Source of the DNA: Grifola frondosa
Taxonomy: Eukaryota; Basidiomycota; Agaricomycetes; Polyporales; Grifolaceae
DNA: 64,000 bases
Direction: 5' to 3'
Assembly: GCA_001683735.1 (NCBI GenBank)
Contig: LUGG01000027.1
Coordinates: 620,001 to 684,000, forward strand
Below are positions 23,494 through 34,186 of the stretch, piece by piece. Under the pieces are notes generated by a model. The model did no database searches. It saw only the letters and a list, made by a program, of their open reading frames with translations, and was not told the origin of the DNA. The stretch's first letter is position 1. Each line of letters starts with the position of its first letter. The position numbers were made by a program, and so were the translations under genes.

Positions 23494-24670
23494 TTATAGC
23501 GCAGTTCCGCGCTCGAAACTGGCACGGATTTCAGCCGTGTACTTGTCGTAGTACCGCGCGATCTATAAGACATGAGGTCATATTAGTCAACGTCTCAGAT
23601 ATTGACATTCAAGGACGCACCTTCTTGTTGAATACGCGATTCCGCTCGTTAATATAGGTGATGTCACCCTCGTCCTCGTTAAGCCTCTTCCTTGAGAACT
23701 TGCTCTTCTTGTCGATGCTAGAGAATTTATGCACATCAGATGACAATAGAATTTGAAACAACCATCAACGTACTCTCTATTGATCTTGCTGATAACTCTG
23801 TCAATGGCCTCTTCACTAGGTTTGTTGTCGGCATAGAGAAGAGTATTTGCATCGCGATATAAGCTTTCTGCAGCAAGTTGCTGCTTGGTGGCTTGTGGGC
23901 ATAATCTATAGACGTAAACTGTAAGAAGTCGGCGTGACAGCAAACACAATGACTACGTACCTGCATTGATGACGACGAACCAGCCTTAGGATCGAAGTTT
24001 GAGATAGCAGAAGACCCTCCAGCTTGCTTCACAAGGGTTCCAGGAGCCAACCCCATCGCGACCTCTTTTTGCTTGTTGTAGGCCACAAGGTCGGGCTTGA
24101 TGAGGTCCAAGTCCTTCTTATACTTTCGTCGCGCAGCGTGAGCATCGTCTACAATCATGCATTAGGACACGACATATCCAAGAATACCAGACGCACCATG
24201 GAATTCAAAGTCTGCTCTCCGAGCCTTGCGCGCCTTCTTCTTCTCCCATTCGTCGTTTTCCTCTACCGTCCACTCCCAATTCTTCAGCCGCTCAACATCC
24301 TCTCCTCTATCTTCAGCATCCACCCTGGTACGCAGCGTCTCGGCAAGCTTGCGCTGTCTCTCCAGTCTTGCCGCTTCTCGAGCTGTGACCTTCGCATTCG
24401 CATTCTCCGCGATGACGGAAGCACGGTTGGCACGAGCAGACGAACGCTGCATGGCACAATAAGCAACAAAACATTGCGCAAGCAAGACGCATTACGTACC
24501 ATCCTCATGCGCAATTGCTCCATCTTTGCTCTCCGCTCCTCCAAGGTCCTGTTCGTTTCATTGGGTTCAGGCTCATCGTCTTCAGTACCTGACATCCTCT
24601 CGACGAACTCTTCTGCTGCGTCGGCAATGCTACTCAGAACCTCTCCAATTGATTCTATAGCTGTCGACAT
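23494..24670 (-). CDS. SYF2: Pre-mRNA-splicing factor SYF2
   Basis: Component of the NineTeen/Prp19-associated complex of the spliceosome, nuclear. The start at 24670 gives MSTAIESIGEVLSSIADAAE, followed by a charged coiled-coil head (LEERRAKMEQLRMRM), a long basic/acidic helix with LKNWEWTVEENDEWEKKK, KKDLDLIKPDLVAYNKQKE, the SYF2 core ESLYRDANTLLYADNKPSEE and RVISKINREIDKKSKFSRK, then ITYINERNRVFNKKIARYYD and the hallmark end KYTAEIRASFERGTAL. Six or seven short introns. It is divergent from the kinase gene starting about 280 bp away. Confidence 0.95.
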
Positions 24671-24953
24671 CGGGGGAAGGATGGAATAATGCAAATCTGT
24701 AGCAGCAAGTGTAGCAGTGTCAGAACCAGGTGAGTGCAGTGGAGAGCTTGGGAAGCGCCCGAGAGTACATTTCCGATTATATAAGCCGACCCCAAAGAAG
24801 CAAGTAAGTTGGAGTCCGAGAGCTTGACCCTTCGTTTTAACCATCTACTAGGACTGGGCAAAGGAGGGCTGTTGTCACTGGCCTTGGATTTTTTGTCTGT
24901 TTTAACAACAGTGATCCTGCGAATTCTGGCTGCGTTGTTCCCTTGACCAACCA

Positions 24954-27463
24954 TTGGCCAAAATGGCGGTTGTAAACTCTCGGGAAGCTGCGAGACAACG
25001 CAAGATGACTTCGCAGGCATCCACATCCAGTTTTCAAGGGAATCGGATTCAAAATAAAATGGAAAGAACGTTTTACTCTCCCCAGCAGCAAATTCACGCG
25101 CCATTCCTTGATTCTCCTACATTCCTTCCGACATCTCCTGCTTCTTTCTCCAGCGTCATCCCTGTTCATGGTTCACAACTTCAGGTCCCATCCATATACG
25201 TGCAGGACATGAGCGTACTACCTGATTATTTGCTACTTCAGCTGGATTGCGAACATAGCCTTGCGAAACCCACCACCCCTTTTCGTCGAACGAACCGCTG
25301 GATGCATGGACGGAGGATCGCACATTAATTAACCATCCTACAAGTCCCAATATCAAAGATACCTACTCTCGTTCAAAAGGCCAGGATATGCTTGCGAAGT
25401 TCTATCACACAGGCGATTGCCGGGCGGAAGAGCCGGTTTCCCCACCGTCAAAGTCTCTGACGTTTCTTGGCACTCTGGGACGCGGAGGTTACGGCAAAGT
25501 CCTCCTGGCGAAGTTGGCAAGATCATGTAATGATTCAGACATCGCACAAGTGGCTGTGAAAGTTTTGGGCAAGAAATGCATGAGACGGGACGACGTGCAG
25601 GAGCTCAGAAGCGAACTTGCCATTCTGCAGGCCATCAAGACATATGCCGCCGACGACAATGCAGGCATCGGCTTTTTGCAGAAGATGAAGTCCACTTTTC
25701 AAGCGCAAGGACATGTCTTCATTGTCATGGTACGTTCAACCAACGATTGCTTCACAAACACTAATAATATATGGTATAGGAGTACCACGCAGGACCGCTG
25801 TCTCACCCAGACATCCAGCTTTATCTGCGTCTGCGATCAGAAACTACGTCTGCAACCCTCACAGCGTCTATGTCTTTACCAACTGCCTTCCCGGAGTATT
25901 CTCCGGTCTTGATCTCGAATGACGAGGCTCTGAATGCTCTGCGCTTGCTCTCTGCAGAAATCATCTTGGGGCTACTTTTCTTGCACTCGCACGGCATCGT
26001 CCACCAAGATCTCAAACCGTCCAATGTCTTGGTGTCCGCCGCAGGTCATGCAATTATCACTGACTTCGGCTCCGCAAAGACCATGCCATGCCTCGGATAT
26101 CATGTATCAAATACGACGCTGTCGGATCCAATGCCAGACCTCTTCCAGAGTAGTTACGGACCCATAGTGCTTTCCGCGGACGAGTGCGTGTCTTTCACCC
26201 GCCAATACGCCGCCCCCGAACTGCTCGGGAGCACAGACCCCGACCTAAGTGCGCGCGGCGTGCTCGTGTACGACGAGCGTGTGGACTTCTGGAGTCTCGG
26301 TGCGATGCTGCGGGAGCTTGCCACGGGACGGCCGCCTCGCGGGACGGACTGGGACAGGGCCAGCGACGGCGATGTCAGGAAGACCGATGCGTCCGAGTTG
26401 GATCTTTGCACCGCCAATCTCGACAGCAAGTTCGTGGAGTTCACTGGGGCGGTGAGTGTGCACTTGGTGTGGGCTCCAATCACTATGGGGCGTATGCTTA
26501 TCGGAGATGTGTCGAAAGCTGCTGGTTGTAGATCAAGATGACCGGCTCCATGGGCCTTCCGCGAAGCTCCACTCTTTTTTTGATCCGGTGAAGGATCTAT
26601 GGGATGAGATTGCCGGCATGCAGTATCCGCCCTTCTCTGATCCTGTTTGGGCGGAGGTGGATGGCGATACCACGTTGGACCTTTCACCCGGATCGGCGCA
26701 AAAAGAGTCGGATCAAGACATGGTTCAGAAGCTATTTCGCGAACTCGAAAACGAGATACCATGGGAGGACGCCATGACATTGGAATATGACGAAAGCGAG
26801 ACCCTTGCATTAACTAGCCCTGAGAGTGACCAAGAACTGCACAATGCTGAAAACAAAGTGTCAGATAAAAGGAAATATTGTCAAGGAGCTGCCTCGGTGG
26901 GAGCGACAGAGAGACCGTCGGCGGTCACAAAACTTCAGGTCTCCGACCTCAAGTGCTCTAATGTTGACGACGATTCTCATACGCTTGTGGAACGACATGA
27001 ACCACCCGAAGACAGCCACGTCTTCAATGCGCAGTGCCAAGCAGCCTCACAGAAGATACGACACCCTGATGATCCTGTCATGGACCGAAGGGCTCTTCGT
27101 GTGAATGTGGATCCACATGACATATTTTCTCCTCGTCTCAGCAAGTTCCCTCAGGTTGACGGAAGGCTCGGACTTACCGCCAAGCCACAAAGGAAGATCA
27201 CTCCGCCACTTCGACGCTGTGCTGCCGTTCGTAACCTGCGTCGGGCATACAAGCTGGCGGGCAGAAGCGACTTTCATATGCATCCTCCTACCCGAAAGCG
27301 CCCCGCCTGCCAGCCTCTCCCGCTGACGTTCGAACAGCAGATAACTATTGCGATGCTGGCCTCGATGGACACTCGGTCTGGACCTTCCGCTGGACTCAGC
27401 TTTCCCCGCCATGGTACGCGAGCCGAGTCGTTCCTTGGGCGATTGAGGGAGCTGCTTTTCTGA
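24954..27463 (+). CDS. Serine/threonine protein kinase, AGC-like, non-RD
   Basis: Kinase subdomains in order: glycine loop LGTLGRGGYGKV (about 25468), VAVKVLGKK lysine, ELRSELAIL glutamate, catalytic loop HSHGIVHQDLKPSNVL (about 25990), DFGSAK, an activation-segment end SFTRQYAAPELL, DFWSLGAMLRELATGRPP, and CRKLLVVDQDDRL. The HRD arginine is Gln (HQD). A long C-terminal tail of unknown function follows to LRELLF. The N-terminus is modelled from an open stretch at 24954-25210 (MERTFYSPQQQ lies in it) joined by an intron ending at ACATAG to PCETHHPFSSNEPLDAWTED; the real start may be at 24954, 24963 or 25059. Introns: about 50 nt near 25731 and 56 nt near 26454. Its substrate cannot be inferred. 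Confidence 0.82.
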
Positions 27464-28083
27464 GTCAGTAAGGATTCGGATCCGAATTACGAGCGCGTTT
27501 CCCTGCCTACCATTGCTGTCTCCGTCTCAAGTCGATTTGTACCGCAGTATTAGTCAGTGCCGTCATACATTTTCTAACCTCCCGGGGTTCAGCAATAGTA
27601 TTTAAGATAAAATTCCTGTACATAGATCTATCGCCTCTGTTCCCGTGTAGTGTACATCGTCTCGCTAAGCGCATCATCGTTTACATGTATCCGTACTGTT
27701 CCGAAGCATTCTGACGTGTCACCCAGGTCATAATCCGAGTTGTTTCATTGCGACAAGTGAAGGGTTTATGTTGCGGCATGTTGCAGCAGCGTCGAGGAAG
27801 TGTATTGCCATGGCAAGGGCTAGAATAATTCGATGACAAGTCCAGGTATAGGCATCCGATGGACTTTTCAGGAAACTAACTTTCATTAATAAATTTACAT
27901 TTTGAAACTCCGATAACCGAGTATAACCGAACGTAAATCAGGATTGCGTCGCCTCAGTTCTTGTTTTCTACAACAACCATCGTCCGTCTCCTGCTCTCGC
28001 AATTACAGCCGCTCACCAGCGCATTTCTTCCACTCTCTATCCACCACATTCGTTTACTTCGTAATCCGTAAATCTCAATCAAA
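27464..28083. other. Intergenic with 5' UTR of the cell-wall protein gene
   Basis: The last about 130 bp (pyrimidine-rich with ACAACAACC) look like a leader of a well-expressed gene. Nothing else recognised. Confidence 0.5.
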
Positions 28084-29110
28084 ATGTTTGCTTCCGCTGC
28101 TCTTTTCACTGTTGCCGCTCTTGCTCCGTCTGCTCTTGCAAACCTTTACGTATGTCCATCAACTAGACATTCCTTGCAGGATCCAGCAAACTCATATCAC
28201 TGCTCTGATAGACAACTGCTCCAGTGGCCACCACCAGCTGGGCTGCTAATACCCCCCAGACTATCTCCTGGCAGGATGATGGTACCTCGCCCAACTTGAC
28301 GAGCCTCGGCCCTTGTGCGGTGTCTGTCTATGTCGGGAACCAGATTCAGCAGGTAAGCATTATGCTCAACTTCTGCTGCTGTATCTGGTGCGGAACATTC
28401 GCCATGCGATATCGTTGATACGGGATGAATGATTGCATCAGTTTTTGGTGACGTGGTCCGCGTGATTCCTGGCAATGTGTTGTTATGTTTTTGTTCCCTG
28501 GATCTGACATAGTTACTTGTTCTTCTGTGCAGACTTTAGTTCAGAATATTGTCCCTAGTGTTGATGTTTCGACTACTTCCTCCATCGTCTTCTCCCCGGA
28601 TCCCAACATGGGTGAGAATGGTGCCTACTAGTAAGTATTGTATGCCAAATACCTCACTCTACAGACGTTCTGAAAGTATTGTTCTAGCTTCATCCGATTC
28701 CAGTCCCTCAGCTTGAAGGATGCGTCCAACTCTGCATACCCTGCGGAGGCGTTTTCCGCCAAATTTGCGTATGTCCTTCTCTTACATGTTATTTCTATTT
28801 TGGCTGATTTGTGTCATATTCGCGCAGTTTGACTGGTATGACTGGCACATTCAACAGCACCGTGTCCGCTCAGATTGCCGCTGCCTCCGGTTCCACCTCC
28901 GCTAGCACCTCGGGCTCCAGCTCTGGGGCGTCGACCACCAATGCCGCGACTACCAGCAACACCGCGTCGAAGACATCGTCCTCGAGCTCCAAGGCGGCCT
29001 CTGCCACTACTTCTGCCAAAGCCGCCAACGGTGCTATCTCCATCGCCGCTGGCGCATTTACTGGTATTGCCGGCGCCGCTGTCGCCTTCCTTGCGGCTAC
29101 CCTCCTCTAA
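28084..29110 (+). CDS. Secreted, GPI-anchored Ser/Thr-rich protein with Kre9/Knh1-like domain
   Basis: The signal peptide MFASAALFTVAALAPSALA is followed after a 67-nt intron by TTAPVATTSWAANTPQTISW, the start of a Kre9/Knh1-type Ig-like domain (further blocks: GPCAVSVYVGNQIQQ, VDVSTTSSIVFSPDP, and YFIRFQSLSLKD after small introns). The second half is a low-complexity Ser/Thr/Ala stretch, a likely O-mannosylated stalk. The end AAGAFTGIAGAAVAFLAATLL is a hydrophobic tail after a small-residue site, as for GPI anchoring. Such proteins sit at the fungal cell surface; a role in beta-glucan organisation is family-based inference. Five exons, intact. Confidence 0.88.
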
Positions 29111-29509
29111 GTGGTTCGCCCTTTCGGAAGATGTCACACGGGTTGTGGACTATTGCAGACGAAACCATCATCCCCCCTTTGTCCCTTGCTTCTGATCTAA
29201 ATCTACAGTCTTAGAGTTATCTGGTTTCGATATCTGTTCCGTGCTGTTCTGTTCTTTTGTTTCGTTTTTTGAATAGGATTGATTCGAAGTATTGGAGAAA
29301 CTCAGGGCCGTGTTATCATCCGACCCGAGCCTCTTGCTAGTATGACTACACGCTCATGTGACGATAATCATCACGACGTACACGGTATACGCACTGGCAA
29401 TCGGTCTTAACTTACACTCTTTAATACACGAGTCCTAGTTTCTGGGCACATCTAACAGAATGTGTGGAGAAATTGAAAATTATGCTTATCCCGATCATGA
29501 CTTGAGCCT
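29111..29509. other. Convergent intergenic region
   Basis: 3' flanks of the cell-wall protein and ORC3 genes. No gene seen. Confidence 0.5.
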
Positions 29510-32452
29510 TCAATCGGGCACATCATACACAGTCCGAATGACATGGTCGGCCTTCCGTCCGGTGTGCTTGACGAAGCCCATGTAGTCAAGTTCATGCAGC
29601 GCACGGATGAACCGCGCCTGCACCTCGACCTTCCAGTGCTCTGCCTCTTCGCCATCAGTCTCTGCCTCAGCATCCTCGTCGACATCTTCCCCATCTTCAT
29701 CCACGTCCATCTCCGCATCCTCCTGCCCAGCCTTCTCTTTTCCTTTGTCGCCCTTTCCGTTCTGGCGGCGCCGCTGGTCCTCAAGCACGACCGCGAAGGA
29801 CTCGAACCAGTCGTATACGTTCACCATTCGGCCTGCCTCCATGTACCGCCGGAAGAGGATGCTCGTGTCGGGGTGCATCCATAGCGTCGGTGCCGGCGTA
29901 TCGTCGTCTCCTTCGTCCGTACTCTCTGCAGCGCCTGTGTATCTGCGCTTGAGCTGCGAGTATGCGTGCATGAAGTCGTGGGGCCGTAGCAGGGCGGAGA
30001 CGACGGTCACACGTGGGGCCGGGTTTACGAGCTTCATGTAGCGCATCAGCTATCACCATATAGGAAGGGAAATGTAAACGTACCTCAGCTGGGAAGGGGG
30101 ATGACCCTGTATACCAGACATCCCACAGCGCACAATCTTCTAGCCGAGTGAAGCGTTCCCTGTTGCACGAGCTGTTCAGTCAATGCTCTCCATTGATTGA
30201 GGTATGCCAGGATTGCTCACCCGAGATATTCGACGAGCCATTCGGCGACACTGGTTGCGACCTGCGTGACGGCAGGCGATGTCGGCGTTTCCGCCTCCGC
30301 AATGAGATCGTCTGGAGGCAGCTGCGCCATCGCGCTGACAATCCGGACCCGCGCGTCTTCCTCCTCTCTCCTTAGGACTGGGGATGCTAGCTCATGGAAG
30401 AATGCGTGCAGTTCTGCAAGGACTGCATGCAGTTGCTGCACAGACAGCTTCCTACGAGGCACAGTTAGTGTGGATCGTGAAGCTTGGATGATTGACTAGA
30501 TGTCTTCACGACTAAGCCCAGATACCGCAGTTCTCGGGCTACGCGACCGCGCAGGACCAGGCTTAGCATCTCCAAGTCATCCATGTGCACGTCCCTGTCT
30601 TTCCGCGTGCCCTGGTGGCCCAAGCCGACTCGCTGCACAATGCGCGCGACGCGCAGCGCGATGCGCATGCCACGTGCCCGCCGTCTGAATTCAGTGTGCG
30701 CAGCGGAGACCTCGGTGAGTAGTTGTGCGGCATCAGGAGCCCGCGGCGGTGCCCCATCCGTACCTGCGATGGCGTCTGGGTTTGAAGCAAGAACGATGCG
30801 TGTGTGGAGGGAATCGAGAAATGGGCGGGAAGCCGGGGATTGCAGCTTGGAAGCAGCTAGGGACAAGGAGGTGGTGCCGAGGAGCTCGTCGCTCGCGAAA
30901 CAGGTCAGCGGCTCGTCAAAATGTCTCATGTAGGCAAGCTGGGATAGGATGAGGAGTTTAACATTGCAAGGAACGAAATGTGCAAACCTGGAGCATGGTA
31001 ATGAGTGCGTCAAGGGATGCATCATGACGTGTAGTAAAATCTATGATGTAGTCGAGGATTCTTGCGCCTGGCATGATATCTGGCTCAAAATCGACGTCAA
31101 AGAAAGTCTAATAAAAAGGTACATCAGTACATGGTATAAGTGACGCGAAAGAGGTATCGACCTTATCCAGGACTTCTTTGACTACGGTTGCACCGGAGGG
31201 GGCTGAGACTAAGCGGACTCGCAGCAGAGCAAGCGTAGAACGGGGGTACGTGCGGTGTATGTAAGACGGCGTCGTTGGTGATGAAAGGTCGAGAAGGAAA
31301 ACGAGAGGAAGGCGGGGTATATGCATGCTATCAACATTTCTTAGTGACTTATACAAAGCGAGACGGACAGTTGAAGGAATACCTGCAGATGTAAAACACG
31401 TCTTGCATAACAACGGGATCAAACTGTTCAAAATCATGCAGAAACATGACCAGTTTTGGAGTGTACTCTTTGGACGGAATGTATTAGGCCAAAGTGCACG
31501 CATGCAAGAGAGGGTATATTGACCTAATGCATCATACCATGCACGCAGCAGATTTATATCATAATTTGCGAGCGAAGTTGTTGGTTTACGCTTGACATTT
31601 GCTGTAAATTGACATCAGATGGGCTAGAGAAAACGGTAAAAACTGCACCCACCAACTGGCCCGTCCTCGCAATCCACAAACCCAGTTACGATAGCTTTCA
31701 TTGTGGCTACGAGATTTGGACAGTTGGCTGGATATAAATGGATGTGAAGAGCTCCGTTATGATGTGCTGGGTTATTCGACACATCTCCCCTAGGCATTTC
31801 ATCTTCGGTGTCATCAAGCTGTTGCATGACGTTGGCGTACAAGGAGGAACTACCACCTTGCGCTCAAGTCAGACAAAGATTTCGCAATGTGAAAATATTC
31901 CACTCATAGAGACTTACCATGCACAGCAATTACAGACCCTTCGGGATAGGGTAAACCAGGCAGCACATCAGTATATGACATATTGATTTGGTCGACAATT
32001 TCCGCAGTTAATGTTGCATGTAATGTGCGGATGATAGACTGTGTGCAGATGTATCAGCGTAGGTCCGTTATGTCAATGTTGTTCCACAGTAGCCAGTCTT
32101 CCAGTCTTGAACTTAAAGGTAGGACAACATTGTCAGGAGAAAGATACGTACATGAATGTGATTAAAACATCTGGCCCATGCCACTCTATATGCCTCTAGA
32201 CGTAAGTTGGGACCATCGGGTAGGTCCCGTACTTGAAAAGAAGAGTAAGAAGGGGTTATTCCAGGTTCATCTTCATGAGATAATCCTGTGTGATTAGTGC
32301 ATATTGACGGACTACCGCTTCGGTCATCCCCACCTGATTCTGTAGGAGGAATGTAGATGCAGGTCTTCAATAAATGAGAAACATTTCGGCAGTAGTATGA
32401 TGTAGACGGATACCTTGGCGGGGTCGTCGAGATCACGCAAGACAGAAGACAT
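29510..32452 (-). CDS. ORC3: Origin recognition complex subunit 3
   Basis: Part of the six-subunit complex that marks replication origins and loads MCM. Start at 32452: MSSVLRDLDDPAK, then TCIYIPPTESGGDDR and the ORC3 N-terminal block LRLEAYRVAWARCFNHI. Later: LPLVFLLDLSSPTTPSYIHR and YPRSTLALLRVRLVSAPSG (AAA-like region), LAYMRHFDEPLTCFASDELL, an Arg-rich helical part, KLSVQQLHAVLAELHAFF, and the winged-helix end VNPAPRVTVVSALLRPHDFM, then FIRALHELDYMGFVKHTGRK and HVIRTVYDVPD. An acidic run (about 29650-29760) interrupts the winged helix. Multiple short introns. It shares a 156-bp divergent promoter with DAM1. Confidence 0.92.
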
Positions 32453-32608
32453 GATGCGGTCGAAAAAGGTCGTTACTCAAAGTCGCGTCGGTGTGGTGAA
32501 GCACGATAGCCACATTTTTTCAGCCACCGACGCGACTCGGACTGGTATTGTCCAAATACATACACCGAGAACTCTAACTTTTACCTGTACTTTGTTTATT
32601 CATCCATT
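32453..32608. promoter_or_regulatory. Bidirectional promoter ORC3/DAM1
   Basis: Only 156 bp separate the two start codons, so both promoters must lie here. It contains a perfect 13-bp inverted repeat with CGCG cores at 32481-32493 and 32525-32537, and no obvious TATA box. Confidence 0.75.
32481..32537. repeat. 13-bp perfect inverted repeat with CGCG core
   Basis: Left arm AGTCGCGTCGGTG (32481-32493) and right arm CACCGACGCGACT (32525-32537) are exact reverse complements, 31 bp apart. Each holds ACGCGA (on one or the other strand), which resembles the MluI cell-cycle box core bound by MBF-type factors. Confidence 0.85.
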
Positions 32609-33648
32609 ATGCCTACAAATCCCCCGCCACAACGAACGCCACTTCGCCGCCTCTCCCAGGGCTCTCTATTTCGGCTTTCTCGCTCTGGAGCGTACCCTGA
32701 CGCACCGCACGGTCTCGGCTTCCTCGAACCCGCGCTCTCAGAGCTTATAGACGAGGCAGAAGCACTGCACACTAATGTGGAAGGCCTAAAGAATCTGAGC
32801 GATGCGCTGGGCACGTTCAATGAGAGCTTCGCGAGCTGGCTGTACGTGATGAACATGAATGCGCTCACGACAGACTGGCCTCAGGTGCGCATTCTTCGTG
32901 TGCATCTCAGAACTACGATAACGATGGACGAAGGCTCCCACAGAGTCATCGTATAAGTTAGCGGCACGGAGAGCAGGTGAGCAACATGTACGCTTGGCAA
33001 GCGGGGCTATTAACACGAGTATTTCGTTGCAATACAGAGGAAGATGCTATCGCTGCCATGGAGGCTCTCAAGATTGCTAACGCGCCCCCAGCCCCACCGT
33101 CCCCAGAAGTCTCCATGGTAGACCGCACGGCTCTCACCGCTGACGTCGAGAACGAGGCGACCTATGCCGCCAATACTACCGCCTCTTCTGCTACCGCCAA
33201 AGCCGCACCGGCGAAGGGTGCTATCAAAAAGAAGGGCAAGCCAAAGATGTCAGCGAAGGAAAAGAAGGAACGCTCGCTGGCGGTGGACAAGGTGGTGTCT
33301 GCGCTGCCGCTCGAGTTCCGCGGGAGCGACCCGGGATTGCGCCGGCATATGGAGATGGTCATCGAGGGATGATGGACAACGCTGACCGCGGCGTCGGAAG
33401 TAAGTGCTGGCCAAACCTCTGCATCAGCACAATTGCTGATATGATTGCTGTTAGTTGTTGAGCTGGTGAAGGCACCGGACCTGTCGCAAGCCCGAGTCAA
33501 CAAATGTCTGATCGCCCTAGTTAACAGAAAAGCTGTGCGGAAAGATAACACCAGTGTATGCATGTTCTCCCCTCCCGTGGTGAGACAACGCTAAACACTA
33601 GCCTTGCAGGGTGCGGTCTTGTATCACTGGCACGGGCTACCCGGATAG
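32609..33648 (+). CDS. DAM1: DASH complex subunit DAM1 with C-terminal extension (apparent frame break)
   Basis: Outer-kinetochore protein of the DASH/Dam1 ring that couples chromosomes to microtubules. From MPTNPPPQRTPLRRLSQGSL it reaches the Dam1 core GFLEPALSELIDEAEALHTN, LSDALGTFNESFASWLYVMN and MNALTTDW. A middle part is Ala/Lys-rich (KKKGKPKMSAKEKKERS). The frame then gives VSALPLEFRGSDPGLRRHME and VIEG before TGA at about 33370. One base off, the coding sense continues through two good introns: MDNADRGVGIVELVKAPDLS, ARVNKCLIALVNRKAVRKDN and GAVLYHWHGLPG to TAG at 33646, a winged-helix-like segment. Either the gene has a one-base indel here or the stop is real and the rest is decaying. 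Confidence 0.8.
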
Positions 33649-34186
33649 ATTGAGAATTGAGAGAACATCGGCAATACTGGAGGAGGCTAGTTGTATAACA
33701 GCTGTACTACATTCCTACTAGTTCTCTTCATTACATGCTGGATGGTGCTGCTTCGATGTGATATGCCAATATTTCCGCTCTGTGTATTCACTGGTGCACA
33801 AAGATTAGTGTATTTCAACATCACTACAAAGTACTGTCCGGTTGGCCAAATGCAACTACTTTACACAAGAAGAGGATACTGTCGGTGACGACTGCACATA
33901 CTAAGTTCTCCATATGAGGGAGCTCACCTCGGAGTCACTATATGAATAATCCCAACCGGACAGAGCGGGCTAGTTAGCCAGATCATTGGACACGCATACC
34001 ATCACTGTCGACCATTGCAAGGACAGCGTAATGCCTCTGCCTGTCCAGACTCCGAACCAAAGCATAAACACAGTATCAAGCCAGTAGGAGGAGCAGCAAT
34101 GCCGGACAATGCCAGCAGCATGCACGACGTGGGCAGAATTCTTGATGGACAAAATTGCCCGAGCATGACACCAGGCTACCCACCTC
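33649..34186. other. Convergent intergenic region DAM1/UPF3
   Basis: 3' flanks only. No gene recognised. Confidence 0.5.

Noticed and set aside
28814..29137. Minus-strand Gly/Arg-rich open frame
   Set aside because: Mirror image of the Ser/Thr/Ala-rich coding stretch of the GPI-anchored protein; codon bias alone explains it.
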